Assembly (NCBI GenBank): GCA_013204555.1
Contig: JABMNO010000009.1
Coordinates: 62,001 to 126,000 of the forward strand
Origin: Chloroflexota bacterium
Lineage (GTDB): Bacteria; Chloroflexota; Dehalococcoidia; Lucifugimonadales; Lucifugimonadaceae
DNA: 64,000 nucleotides
Direction of reading: 5' to 3'
Shown here one piece after another: positions 1 to 8,136 of this stretch (position 1 is the stretch's first letter; each line of letters starts with the position of its first letter). The translations under genes were made by a program, and so were the position numbers. The notes under the pieces were generated by a model. The model was not told the DNA's origin. It saw nothing but the letters and a program-made list of their open reading frames with translations, and did no database searches.

Positions 1-410
1 CCAGTGAGACCTTGTCGACGCGGTGGTCGTTCCGAGAGGTGCTGGAGAAGCACGCCACCGATATCGTGATGGTTGACATCGGATGGGTTGGTGGGCTGAG
101 CGAAGCACGAAAGATCGGCTACGCAGCGGAAACCTACATGCTGCCGTTCGCGCCGCACGATTGCGTTGGACCGGCGATTCTGATGGCGTCAGTCCATCTG
201 GATATGCACCTGCCCAACGCAGTCATCCAGGAAACAGTTCGCTCCTTCATGCGGACCTGGTACCTGGAATTAACAGACACACTTCCCATAGTCAAAGACG
301 GACACGTCTCAGCGCCCAGCACGCCGGGGCTGGGGATGGCCCTCCGCCCGGAGGTCTTCACGCGACCAGACGCCAAGTTGACCGTCTCTAAGTTGGCCGG
401 TACTTCGTAG
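1..410 (+). CDS. Enolase-superfamily (mandelate racemase/MLE type) enzyme, C-terminal part only
   Basis: The gene enters from before the window; the reading frame is open from base 3, so the true start is not visible. About 136 residues of the C-terminal barrel half are present. The segment VMVDIGWVGGLSEARKIG matches the end-of-barrel strand seen in acid-sugar dehydratases, where the Asp and the following GG(L/I)xEA helix sit next to the active site. MLPFAPHDCVGP matches the strand carrying the catalytic His of galactonate-dehydratase-like members. The family removes water from sugar acids or racemises carboxylates, using Mg2+ in the cytoplasm. The Mg2+ ligands would lie upstream, outside the window, so the substrate cannot be named. 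A second family member lies at 33861-34910. Confidence 0.85.
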   Translation, partial: SETLSTRWSFREVLEKHATDIVMVDIGWVGGLSEARKIGYAAETYMLPFAPHDCVGPAILMASVHLDMHLPNAVIQETVRSFMRTWYLELTDTLPIVKDGHVSAPSTPGLGMALRPEVFTRPDAKLTVSKLAGTS

Positions 411-481
411 CGAGCCGGGCTGCTGGAATATACGCAAGTGTGACGGTTAGCTATGACCACGCCCCCCGATATACTCCCGCG

Positions 482-1678
482 GTGTTGAAACTGGTGACGC
501 TGACGGCAACGGCATTCATGCTGCTGATAGCGCTTGCCTGCGGTACTCCGGAGCAATCGCCAAGAGGGAAAGAAGTGCTTGCGCCGCTCCCCACGTTGAA
601 ACCTGCGCCGCCCCTCATCGTTCAACCCTCACCCACGCTCGCACCGGCCGTGCCGCCAACTTCGGCGGCTGGCGTATGGGTGCAACTCGCATCACGTCCT
701 GCCCGTCGCGTGAACTTCCACGCTGAACCGCTGCCAGATGGCAGAATCTTGATTTTTGGCGGCTCTGGCAACGAAGGACCGATACTCACCAGCGAGATAT
801 TTGACCCCGTGTCAAACGAGTGGAGTGAGTCTGGCGAAATGATTCACGCGATCACGGCCCAAACCCTCCCAATCAGGCTGTCAAACGGCCACATTCTGGT
901 AGTCGATTCGACCAATAGTCGTCCAACTGACCAGATCCAGATCTACAATCCTGAATCCGGAGAGTGGTCAGTAACCGGCCCATTGAACACACCACGTTAC
1001 GCGTCGACCGGCGCACCCTTGAGCGATGGGGGAGCGCTGATTATCGGAGGTGCAGACCAACAAGCAATTCCGCAATCATCGGCGGAGCGTTTCAACGCTA
1101 AAACCAACACGTGGGAGGAGGTCACTTCATCACCGCTGAAACAACGATACGTACAGGCATCAATACTGCTGGACAACGGTAGTATCGCCCTCATAGGTGA
1201 GGGGCCGACGCTGAGTAACAAAGCAGCAATCTACGACCCCAATCACGATAGCTGGAGTGAGACGGCTCCGATGAACGTTGCGAGACGCGGCGCTGCCGTT
1301 TGGGCACTGGAAGGAGAGCACGTTCTGGTCGTAGGAGGATTCACAGGATCTAAGACGACGCTCGAATCAGAGATCTACGATTCCACGACCGATGAATGGA
1401 CGTCAATAGCAGACGTTCCAGGTCGAGCAAGTGCACTTGGGGTCCTATCTGACGGCAGGCCAATTGGCATCGGATCAGAAGGAGCAACAAACCAGCCCGT
1501 TCTCCTCATCTACGATCCTGATAGCGATACCTGGGACGCCGAGCAAACGCCGCTCTCTCCGGATGGAAACGGAGACGTCACACTTACTGCTGACGATTGG
1601 ATATTCACGTTTGCGGCTGGCAACGAGTTTCTTGGCATAACCCCGGAGACATGGGCGTACAAGGTGCCGGTAAAGTAG
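482..1678 (+). CDS. Kelch-repeat lipoprotein
   Basis: The start is taken as GTG 482, because the protein then opens with a compact lipoprotein signal peptide (LKLVTLTATAFMLLIALAC) ending in a lipobox Cys. An upstream GTG at 440 would add 14 non-hydrophobic residues. A short Pro-rich linker follows, then about six kelch-like blades with the pattern GRILIFGG..(S/T)EIFDP....W, for example GHILVVDSTN..IQIYNPESGEW and GGALIIGG....AERFNAKTNTW. Kelch motifs fold as a beta-propeller that binds ligands or proteins; no catalytic motif is visible. Expected location is the outer face of the cell membrane. It probably stands alone: it follows the enolase-superfamily gene by 71 bases and faces a minus-strand gene. 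Confidence 0.85.
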   Translation: MLKLVTLTATAFMLLIALACGTPEQSPRGKEVLAPLPTLKPAPPLIVQPSPTLAPAVPPTSAAGVWVQLASRPARRVNFHAEPLPDGRILIFGGSGNEGPILTSEIFDPVSNEWSESGEMIHAITAQTLPIRLSNGHILVVDSTNSRPTDQIQIYNPESGEWSVTGPLNTPRYASTGAPLSDGGALIIGGADQQAIPQSSAERFNAKTNTWEEVTSSPLKQRYVQASILLDNGSIALIGEGPTLSNKAAIYDPNHDSWSETAPMNVARRGAAVWALEGEHVLVVGGFTGSKTTLESEIYDSTTDEWTSIADVPGRASALGVLSDGRPIGIGSEGATNQPVLLIYDPDSDTWDAEQTPLSPDGNGDVTLTADDWIFTFAAGNEFLGITPETWAYKVPVK

Positions 1679-1732
1679 CTCTCGAGCGAGATGCGTCCAC
1701 CGTTGTTGCCTGCAAATATCAGGCATACGGGC

Positions 1733-2149
1733 CTAGTACCGACGTAGCTCGATGATGTTGCCTTCTGTGTCCTTTATGTAGATTGAGTCCGCCATCCCCT
1801 GCGCGCCAGATCGGCGGCCGGAGCGGTCTTCTTGAACCGTGACTCCTTGCGATTTCAAATGGGTCGCGAATTCTGCCATATCAATTCCTTCAACCACCAT
1901 GCAGAAGTGATCGAGGTTCCGGTGGCCATCTCCCACGGGCTCCTCATCGGGCCATGGCAGCAGGTCGATGATCGTGTGGTCGTTGACTCGCGCGCATGGG
2001 AACGGAAGATCACCTGAGCGGTACTCCTCCAGCCGGAACACTTCCAATCCAAGCACATCGCCATAAAACGCAGCGGCGCGCTCGACGTCCTTCACCCGCA
2101 GAACTATGTGATCCAGGTCGACGATCTTGAAATCCGGGGATGCGGTCAT
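1733..2149 (-). CDS. VOC (glyoxalase/bleomycin-resistance/dioxygenase) family protein
   Basis: About 138 residues from ATG 2149; the longer reading from 2221 adds a Ser/Arg-rich stretch with no domain character. The paired beta-alpha-beta-beta-beta modules of the vicinal oxygen chelate fold are clear: VDLDHIVLRVKDVERAAAFY begins the first module, NLDHFCMVVEGIDM begins the second, and the protein ends in IYIKDTEGNIIELRRY. The two His of the LDH motifs and the Glu of NIIEL are the usual metal ligands and are all present, so it is probably an active metal-dependent enzyme (glyoxalase, epimerase, dioxygenase or thiol transferase). The substrate cannot be told from sequence. It converges on the kelch gene. 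Confidence 0.85.
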   Translation of the reverse strand: MTASPDFKIVDLDHIVLRVKDVERAAAFYGDVLGLEVFRLEEYRSGDLPFPCARVNDHTIIDLLPWPDEEPVGDGHRNLDHFCMVVEGIDMAEFATHLKSQGVTVQEDRSGRRSGAQGMADSIYIKDTEGNIIELRRY

Positions 2150-2221
2150 CGGGCAGGTCCTTTTCGGCAGTCGGTCGGCGCTTGAGCTGCTGAGGGTAAT
2201 CTCACCACGGATGAAGATCAA

Positions 2222-2689
2222 TCAAAACAGATGGCTCGCCCGGCTTCATTGGTCGCGGCTAGTTCCGTCGCCGCGATACGTACTCAGGAACATCAAAAGC
2301 TAGCCGGTCGTTCGAACATGAGCCGTTCCATAACCGATCCGATCCGAACAGCAAAACCGTCACCGGAGACGCTGATTTAGCCGATGAACTGCGCAGCGAT
2401 ATAGCGGACACAACCTGAATCTCCCGTAGGGGCAATCCCCCCGTGGTTGCCCTCTGTTGGGACGTTCGCGAATATTTGATGTCGGCGTTGTGATGTGGTG
2501 TTGAAGAAGGCGCCCACAAGGGACGCCACCACGGTGTAACGGGCGAGAGGTTGCCCAATGAATCATCAAAACACGCGACGATTCCCGGTCTTCAGAACTT
2601 CTTGACATTCGTTAGGTAACGTTGAAGCTCAAAGGAGTGGGATGGCACTCCGTGATGGTCAGCTTTCTTGCGCGCGATGATAAGGGTGA
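2222..2689. other. Long intergenic stretch with a short hairpin
   Basis: No reading frame here has the composition or motifs of a real gene; the frames present are short and unrelated to known proteins. Its one clear structure is a hairpin, annotated separately at 2426-2454. The last 100 bases before 2693 should carry the promoter of the secreted-protein gene, but I cannot point to a convincing -35/-10 pair. Confidence 0.5.
2426..2454. repeat. Intergenic hairpin of the GTAGGGGC...GCCC type
   Basis: GGGCAA (2430-2435) pairs with TTGCCC (2447-2452) across a C-rich loop, preceded by GTAG. The same GTAGGGGC lead-in occurs at 24342-24349, where the stem is longer. It is best read as a member of a dispersed intergenic hairpin family rather than a terminator, as there is no T run. 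Confidence 0.5.
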
Positions 2690-2692
2690 GTG

Positions 2693-3298
2693 ATGAAGAA
2701 ATATCTTGCTGTACTGCTTGCGGTTGTGGCTCTTATGACGGTTGCTATCGGGGGTGTATCAGTGGCACGCGCAGACGGTGATGGACCGTCGGTACGAAAT
2801 CGAGTCGCAGAGATTCTTGGAATATCACCGGACGATCTGGATGCTGCCGTTGCTCAGGCTCACGATGAAGCCAAGACCGAACACCGCGCCGAAAGACTGG
2901 CCGCCGCAGTTGAATCTGGCACCATCACGCAGGACGAGGTAGACGCCATCCAGGCATGGTTTGATGGCAAGCCAGAAGCCCTATCTAAAGTCCGGCAAAT
3001 GGGCCTGCGCCACGCTGTGCACGCCGACGAGACCGAATCATTCCTGGCTGGCCTTGTTACCGATGGGATCATCACGCAAGCCGAGGCAGACGAAATTCTA
3101 AGCTGGTTCAACGCTCGCCCTGAATCGATTGAGAAGATTCGACCCAATCACGACTCTGATTCGAATCACTTCCGCGGCCATGGTCGTCACAGAGGCGGTC
3201 ACGGATTCGGAGGTCGATGGCACGGCGGCGGACGCGGCGGACATGGCGGAGGATTTCAAGCTCCAGCCCCGAGCGACGTAAACAACACGAACACCTAG
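2693..3298 (+). CDS. Small exported protein with a duplicated helical motif and His/Gly-rich tail
   Basis: ATG 2693 (or GTG 2690) is preceded by AAGGGTGAG. The protein is about 201 residues. Residues 1-28 form a Sec signal peptide ending near ARA-DG. Two copies of a roughly 28-residue motif follow: VESGTITQDEVDAIQAWF..KPEAL and VTDGIITQAEADEILSWF..RPESI. This is an acidic helical pattern seen in uncharacterised exported bacterial proteins. From about residue 150 the tail is rich in His and Gly (HGRHRGGHGF, WHGGGRGGHG), which would suit metal binding. No enzyme motif is present. A role in envelope metal or stress sensing is possible but is only inferred. It converges on lysA, with a strong hairpin between them. 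Confidence 0.75.
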   Translation: MKKYLAVLLAVVALMTVAIGGVSVARADGDGPSVRNRVAEILGISPDDLDAAVAQAHDEAKTEHRAERLAAAVESGTITQDEVDAIQAWFDGKPEALSKVRQMGLRHAVHADETESFLAGLVTDGIITQAEADEILSWFNARPESIEKIRPNHDSDSNHFRGHGRHRGGHGFGGRWHGGGRGGHGGGFQAPAPSDVNNTNT

Positions 3299-3340
3299 CT
3301 ACGCGGCCGTCACAGTTAGAAGTATCCGGAACACCGATCA

Positions 3341-3369
3341 GTACTGGCGGGATCAAATCCTGCCAGTAC
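3341..3369. terminator. Bidirectional terminator-like hairpin between convergent genes
   Basis: GTACTGGCGGGAT (3341-3353) pairs with ATCCTGCCAGTAC (3357-3369), a 13-bp stem with a single G-T pair and a CAA loop. It fills most of the 73-base gap between the ends of the secreted-protein gene and lysA. No T run follows on either strand, so efficiency as an intrinsic terminator is uncertain. Confidence 0.7.
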
Positions 3370-3371
3370 GC

Positions 3372-4682
3372 TCATGATTCCAGGCGGATCAGATCCTCAA
3401 AACTCTCTCGGCGCCGGATCATTCGGACCTCGCCCTCGCTGACCATTATCACCGCTGGCTTGTAGGCCATGTTGTAGTTGCTGGCCATCGCTGGAGCGTA
3501 TGCGCCCACCATTGGCATCACGAGCAGGTCACCGTGTTCAAGGGTCGGCAACTTGGCCTCGTTGACCAGCACGTCACCGGACTCACAGTACTTGCCAACT
3601 ATTCGATACGATTGCGTCGCTGGCTCGTCCATTCGATTCGCTACAGCGATGGGGTATTCCGCCCCGTAAAGCGCCGGGCGAATGTTGTCCGACATTCCTC
3701 CATCGACGGCAGCAAACGATCTAACGCCGTCGATATGTTTCAGGGATCCAACCATATACACGGCCACCGCCGCTTGTGCGACAACTGATCTGCCCAGCTC
3801 CAGTAGAAGGGTGGGTAGTGCCACTCCCAGTTGCCGGGCACTTTCCTGGAATCTCTCAGAAATACGACTGGCGAAGTACTCCGGGGTAGGGACTTCTGTA
3901 CCGTTCTGTCGGACCCCAAAACCACCGCCCGGACTGAAGAAATCAAGTCGGAAGTCATACTTCTGAGTCATCTCCGCACCAAACTTCATCGCAAGGTCAA
4001 TAGCAGCCAGATATGGCTCGACCGTCTCGATCTGGGAGCCAAGATGGAAGTGGATTCCAACGGGCTTGATGCCCGGCGCCTCAGAGGCCTGTCGACATAC
4101 CTTTTCGGCAAGTCCAGTGGAGATGGGCAACCCAAACTTGGAGTCAAGCTGTCCAGTGCTGATGTGTTCATGCGTGTGTGGATCGACATCGGGGTTCACG
4201 CGAATCATTACCGGGACAGTCTTACCGGCTTGCGTAGCGAGGTCGCTCAAGACAGACAACTCGTACTCGTTGTCGACCACGACCACTTTCGTGCCGAATT
4301 CCAGCGCCAAACGCAGTTCATCCGGCGTCTTGTTGTTACCGTGAAAGACAACATCTTTCGAGGAGAATCCAACGTGCCGGGCGGCGCGAATTTCGCCCTC
4401 TGAGACAACATCGACGCCCCACCCCTCTTGCCTGATCACGTCCAGAATTCCTGAATACGCCAGCGCCTTCGCAGCGTAGAACATTTGCACACGAGGGACG
4501 TGGTCTTCGAACGCTCTCTTCCAAATGCGACAGTTCTCCCGAAGCGTCGCTTCATCAAATACGTAAAGCGGTGATCCATATTCACGTTGGAGATCGACCA
4601 GGTCGCGGCCACCCACTTCTAGATGGCCCAGATCATTCACATTAGCCGTGATTGGCAACTGACTTGCCACTATCGAATCCAA
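3372..4682 (-). CDS. lysA: Diaminopimelate decarboxylase
   Basis: Converts meso-diaminopimelate to L-lysine and CO2, the last step of lysine synthesis, in the cytoplasm with PLP. The 436 residues match the usual length. MFYAAKALAYSGIL holds the PLP lysine (about residue 72), GIHFHLGSQ is the phosphate-site strand, and KYCESGDVL is the conserved CESGD segment, which supplies active-site residues from the partner subunit; NYNMAYKPA is the usual C-terminal motif. The chosen start is TTG 4682 because a GGGAG ribosome site lies 7 bases before it. It is not coupled to other lysine genes here. A -10-like TATAAT and a perfect 15-base palindrome lie just upstream (4738-4764). Confidence 0.96.
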   Translation of the reverse strand: MDSIVASQLPITANVNDLGHLEVGGRDLVDLQREYGSPLYVFDEATLRENCRIWKRAFEDHVPRVQMFYAAKALAYSGILDVIRQEGWGVDVVSEGEIRAARHVGFSSKDVVFHGNNKTPDELRLALEFGTKVVVVDNEYELSVLSDLATQAGKTVPVMIRVNPDVDPHTHEHISTGQLDSKFGLPISTGLAEKVCRQASEAPGIKPVGIHFHLGSQIETVEPYLAAIDLAMKFGAEMTQKYDFRLDFFSPGGGFGVRQNGTEVPTPEYFASRISERFQESARQLGVALPTLLLELGRSVVAQAAVAVYMVGSLKHIDGVRSFAAVDGGMSDNIRPALYGAEYPIAVANRMDEPATQSYRIVGKYCESGDVLVNEAKLPTLEHGDLLVMPMVGAYAPAMASNYNMAYKPAVIMVSEGEVRMIRRRESFEDLIRLES

Positions 4683-4737
4683 GTAAAAACTCCCAGTGGA
4701 AAACGTATCAACAGCACTATATGCTGCGACCGGTATC

Positions 4738-4764
4738 TATGTTAGTAACATACGTGTGATTATA
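4738..4764 (-). promoter_or_regulatory. Candidate lysA promoter with operator palindrome
   Basis: Read on the minus strand, TATAAT lies at 4764-4759. Just downstream, toward lysA, is the perfect palindrome TATGTTAGTAACATA (4738-4752), made of two 7-base arms around one G. A site placed there would overlap the transcription start, which suits a repressor operator. No good -35 is visible 16-18 bases upstream of TATAAT. The regulator is unknown. Confidence 0.45.
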
Positions 4765-4786
4765 GTACATCGGCAATGATTTCGAT

Positions 4787-5113
4787 CTACATCGCATACT
4801 CATCAGGACTCAAACGCTCCAGCGGCATGTGGTCAAAGACGGAGTCACTTGGCCCCTTTTCAAGCACCAGCACACCTCAGGTTAGACCGGCGATGTTCAT
4901 GTCCGATTTGATGGTCTTCATGTTTATCGTTGGATTACTCTCCGAGTCGCGAATCACTCGCACTAAAGAACCCACCAGTTGATTGTTGCGGTCGGCCAGT
5001 ATAGGCAATGGATTGTCTTCAAACTGAATCTCCCCTTCGCGAGCGATATGTTTGGCGTCCAGCATATGTGGGGATAACCGCCGCCGCGCCAATTCCAGCT
5101 CAGTGGGGCACAA
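4787..5113 (-). pseudogene. Probable gene remnant with an in-frame TGA
   Basis: A frame of 109 codons runs from TTG 5113 to TAG 4787, interrupted by TGA at 4877-4879. Both halves look protein-like: the first includes EGEIQFEDNPLPILADRNNQ and LVGSLVRVIRD, the second VLVLEKGPSDSVFDHMPLER. The same frame is closed by a TGA immediately before the TTG, and no good ribosome site precedes the first ATG (5065). I do not recognise the family. It lies 12 bases beyond gpsA, on the same strand. Simplest reading: a decaying small gene. Alternatives are two short peptides or a read-through product; I see no support for selenocysteine insertion. Confidence 0.45.
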
Positions 5114-5124
5114 TCAACGGGGTG

Positions 5125-6138
5125 TTACCGAGACTCGACCTGAGGCGCGCGGCTCATTAGCTGAGCTATCGCCGTCAGGGGGTCGACTTCTCCTGCGAGC
5201 ACCTGTGCAGTGGCAGTGGTGATGGGCATCTCAACACCGACACGGTGAGCCATCTCAAGGGCTGCGTTGGTGGTATGCACACCTTCCGCAACTTGGCCCA
5301 TCTCTTCAAGAATGTCCAGAACACTCTGTCCTGCCGCCAGCCGTTCTCCAACCAGACGGTTTCTGGCCAGCGGGGAGTAGCAGGAAGCAACAAGGTCTCC
5401 CATGCCGGACAAGCCAGCGAATGTTTCCGGTCTTGCGCCCATCGCCACACCCAGTCGGGTTATCTCCGCCAATCCGCGAGATATGAACGCCGCCTTGGCG
5501 TTGTCTCCAAGTTTCAACCCGTCGATCACTCCCGCGCCGATAGCGATGATGTTCTTTAGCCCGCCGCCAAGTTCCACGCCCACAACGTCGTTGCTTGCGT
5601 ACACCCGAAACGACTGCGTGTTGAGAATCTGCTGTGCCTGATTGGCGTGATCAAGGTTCTCGAAAGCTACCGTAGCTGATCCAGGTTGGCCCGAGGCGAC
5701 CTCGCGTGCCAGGTTTGGCCCTGAGAGAACTCCTGCAGCACAGCGAGCGCTATCGCCCGTCCGGGAAGTGATGATTTCACAGGGTCTGCGCGCTGTTCCC
5801 TCTTCCAGACCCTTGGTGGCGCTCACTACGAGTGGCACCAAGGCAAGTTGCGATACAACCAGATCAAGGTTGCCTTGAAGTGATCTAGACGGCACTACCA
5901 CCAGTGCCAGGTCCGCTCCGTCCAGAACCGCCTCAGGAGAAGCACTGAAGGCGATCTCAGGGGGAATGACGACTCCCGGTAAATGCTGATGCGACCGCGT
6001 CCGATCAAGACGGTCGGCATCCTCTTCGGTGCGTGCCCAGATCGAGACGTTATGCCCACTTCTGCTCATCAGCATCGCAAGTGTCGTGCCCCATGTTGTG
6101 GTGCCGATCACTCCGATCTTCGCTGCGTCGCCGGCCAT
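5125..6138 (-). CDS. gpsA: Glycerol-3-phosphate dehydrogenase [NAD(P)+]
   Basis: Reduces dihydroxyacetone phosphate to sn-glycerol-3-phosphate, the backbone for phospholipids. The 337 residues match the family length. The Rossmann N-terminus reads IGVIGTTTWGTTLAMLMSRSG; the usual GxGxxG is changed to GTTTWG, losing the middle Gly. SATKGLE, LSGPNLAREVASG, ELGGGLKNIIAIGAGV (catalytic Lys) and GLSGMGDLVASCYS are all present, so the call is firm. It overlaps the plsY stop by one base (TAATG), and the plsY product uses the glycerol-3-phosphate made here. Order on this strand is argF, der, plsY, gpsA, probably one transcript. Confidence 0.95.
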   Translation of the reverse strand: MAGDAAKIGVIGTTTWGTTLAMLMSRSGHNVSIWARTEEDADRLDRTRSHQHLPGVVIPPEIAFSASPEAVLDGADLALVVVPSRSLQGNLDLVVSQLALVPLVVSATKGLEEGTARRPCEIITSRTGDSARCAAGVLSGPNLAREVASGQPGSATVAFENLDHANQAQQILNTQSFRVYASNDVVGVELGGGLKNIIAIGAGVIDGLKLGDNAKAAFISRGLAEITRLGVAMGARPETFAGLSGMGDLVASCYSPLARNRLVGERLAAGQSVLDILEEMGQVAEGVHTTNAALEMAHRVGVEMPITTATAQVLAGEVDPLTAIAQLMSRAPQVESR

Positions 6139-6788
6139 TAGCTCGTGGTCGTCTCAGGCAGTTGCGGCTCGACTCGATGGCCCAACTTGTTCTCCTCACC
6201 CTTCAACAGGCGCTTCATGTTGGCAGCGTGTCGCCACAACACCAGAGTACCTCCTGCGACGACGTAGACGAGATATGTCATCTCGCCGTAGTCAAACACG
6301 AGTACCTGGATCGTCAGGAAAATCAGGCCCGCCGACGAACCGATAATTGACCCCAGTGATACATATCGGGTTCTGGCGGCTATCGGTAACCCAATCATCG
6401 CCACCACACAGGCCCATGGAGAAATGACTGTCAAAGCGGCCCAGCCAGCGGCGACTCCCTTGCCACCTTTGAAGCCAGTGAAGATGGGCCAGTTATGCCC
6501 CATGATGACCAGCAGACCGGCCAGTGCTTCCACGAGTTCAGGCTGCCCATCAGCCAGCCATCGGCCGACCAGCACGGCAACTGCACCCTTTCCGCCGTCC
6601 AGCAGCAACGCAGCCACCCCCGCTTTGGCGCCAGAAGTCCGCATTACGTTTGTGGCGCCTGTGCTTCCGCTGCCCGCCAACCGTACGTCCACCCCGCTAA
6701 CCAGGCGAGTGATTATTACGCCAAACGGAACTGAACCCAGCAGATACGCGGCCGCCAGGGCGATGATCCAACCCCAGGGATCGCTCAT
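6138..6788 (-). CDS. plsY: Acyl-phosphate:glycerol-3-phosphate acyltransferase
   Basis: Integral membrane enzyme that moves an acyl group from acyl-phosphate to glycerol-3-phosphate, the first step of phosphatidic acid synthesis. It has 216 residues and several membrane helices. Motif 1 GSGSTGATNVMRTSG matches the family GSGNxGATNxxR pattern with Ser in place of Asn. LLLDGGKGAVAVLVG is the second conserved cytoplasmic loop, and GHNWPIFTGFKGGKGVA is the third (GHxxPxxxxFKGGKG). Its start overlaps the der stop by 4 bases (ATGA), and its stop overlaps the gpsA start, so translation is coupled in this cluster. The C-terminal tail after the last helix is hydrophilic. Confidence 0.96.
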   Translation of the reverse strand: MSDPWGWIIALAAAYLLGSVPFGVIITRLVSGVDVRLAGSGSTGATNVMRTSGAKAGVAALLLDGGKGAVAVLVGRWLADGQPELVEALAGLLVIMGHNWPIFTGFKGGKGVAAGWAALTVISPWACVVAMIGLPIAARTRYVSLGSIIGSSAGLIFLTIQVLVFDYGEMTYLVYVVAGGTLVLWRHAANMKRLLKGEENKLGHRVEPQLPETTTS

Positions 6789-8131
6789 ACTTTCGTTCTG
6801 AAGTGGAGCCTCAACGGACTACCTTCAAAATTGAACTCCTTACGAATTCGATTTTCCAGGTACCTCTTGTAGCTGAAGTGTATCTTTTTGGGTTGATTCA
6901 CTTTGAACACAAAACTTGGTGGAGCACTCTTGGTCTGGATGACCGATTTCATCCGCACGTCATCTTTGCCCCCAGTGGGAATTGGGTGCTCTGCGAGCGC
7001 GTCCAAAAGCATGCGTTGGAGATCGCCCTGGTCCACCTCGCGTGTCCAGTTTTCGTATACCTGCAACGTCGATCGGAGCATGCGATTTACGCCCTTCCTT
7101 GTGAGGGCTGATGTGAACACAATCGGCGCGCCTTCAAGGAACTGAAGTCTGGCGCGAACATCGCGTTCAACCTTTTCCCGCTCAAGCTCTTCTTCGTCGG
7201 CGAGGTCCCATTTATTCACCACTATCACTGCTCCGCGCGCTGCATCCTCCATCAGGCCAGCCACGTGCGTGTCTTGCGCCGTAATCACCTCTGTTGCGTC
7301 CAGCAGCAAGAGTGTGACATGCGAGCGCTCTATTGAACGGACTGTACGCAGCACGCTGTACTTTTCGATGCCGATGCCAGCCTTGCCGCGTCTCCGGAGT
7401 CCGGCTGTATCTATCAAGGTGATCTCACGTTCCTCGAACATGAATTTGGAATCAACGGAGTCTCTCGTGGTCCCTGCAACACTGCTCACGATGGCGCGGG
7501 TCTCGCCGGTGATCGCGTTCAGCATTGCCGATTTTCCGACGTTTGGCCGTCCGGCTATAGCGACTCTGATGGAATCGTCGACCGTGTCTTCGTCCCCTGT
7601 ATCCAACGGGCCAAGTACGGCTTCCATCAGCCCTGACATGTTTATGTCGTGATATGCGCTGAACGCAATCGGGTCGCCCAGCCCAAGTTCGTAAAACTCG
7701 GAGACAGTCATCTCACGCTGGAAATTATCAGCCTTGTTGGCGGCCAGGATGACGGGCTTTCCAGATCTGCGGACGGCGTCAGCAGCTTCAATGTCCTTTG
7801 GCGTAACGCCTTGCGACGCATCCACCATGAATATCAGCAGATCAGCGTCTTCTAGCGCTGTAGTGGTCTGCGCCTGAACCTCAGAGAGCAACGTCTCAGT
7901 AGCGCCCAATCCAGATACAGACTGTGGCTCGATCTCATCTTGCGCCTCGATACCCGCCGTATCGACCAGGATGAATCGCTCGTCATGCCACCTCGCGTCA
8001 CTGGAGACCCTGTCACGGGTCGTCCCCGCAATGTCGCTGACAATCGCGATCCGCTCACCAACGAGGCGATTAAATAACGTCGACTTGCCCACATTGGGTC
8101 GACCGACAATTGTGATGATTGGAAGTGGCAT
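6785..8131 (-). CDS. der: Ribosome-assembly GTPase Der (EngA)
   Basis: GTPase with two tandem G domains and a C-terminal KH-like domain, needed for 50S ribosomal subunit maturation. The 448 residues are typical. First G domain: GRPNVGKS (10-17), DTAG near residue 57, NKAD at 132-135. Second G domain: GRPNVGKS (194-201), DTAGLRRRGK, NKWD. The C-terminal third carries the Lys/Arg-rich KKIHFSYKRYLENRIRKEF segment of the KH-like fold. The linker after the first DTAG (about residues 62-85) is a little longer and more acidic than usual. It lies 5 bases after argF and overlaps plsY by 4. Confidence 0.97.
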   Translation of the reverse strand: MPLPIITIVGRPNVGKSTLFNRLVGERIAIVSDIAGTTRDRVSSDARWHDERFILVDTAGIEAQDEIEPQSVSGLGATETLLSEVQAQTTTALEDADLLIFMVDASQGVTPKDIEAADAVRRSGKPVILAANKADNFQREMTVSEFYELGLGDPIAFSAYHDINMSGLMEAVLGPLDTGDEDTVDDSIRVAIAGRPNVGKSAMLNAITGETRAIVSSVAGTTRDSVDSKFMFEEREITLIDTAGLRRRGKAGIGIEKYSVLRTVRSIERSHVTLLLLDATEVITAQDTHVAGLMEDAARGAVIVVNKWDLADEEELEREKVERDVRARLQFLEGAPIVFTSALTRKGVNRMLRSTLQVYENWTREVDQGDLQRMLLDALAEHPIPTGGKDDVRMKSVIQTKSAPPSFVFKVNQPKKIHFSYKRYLENRIRKEFNFEGSPLRLHFRTKV

Positions 8132-8136
8132 TAGAG

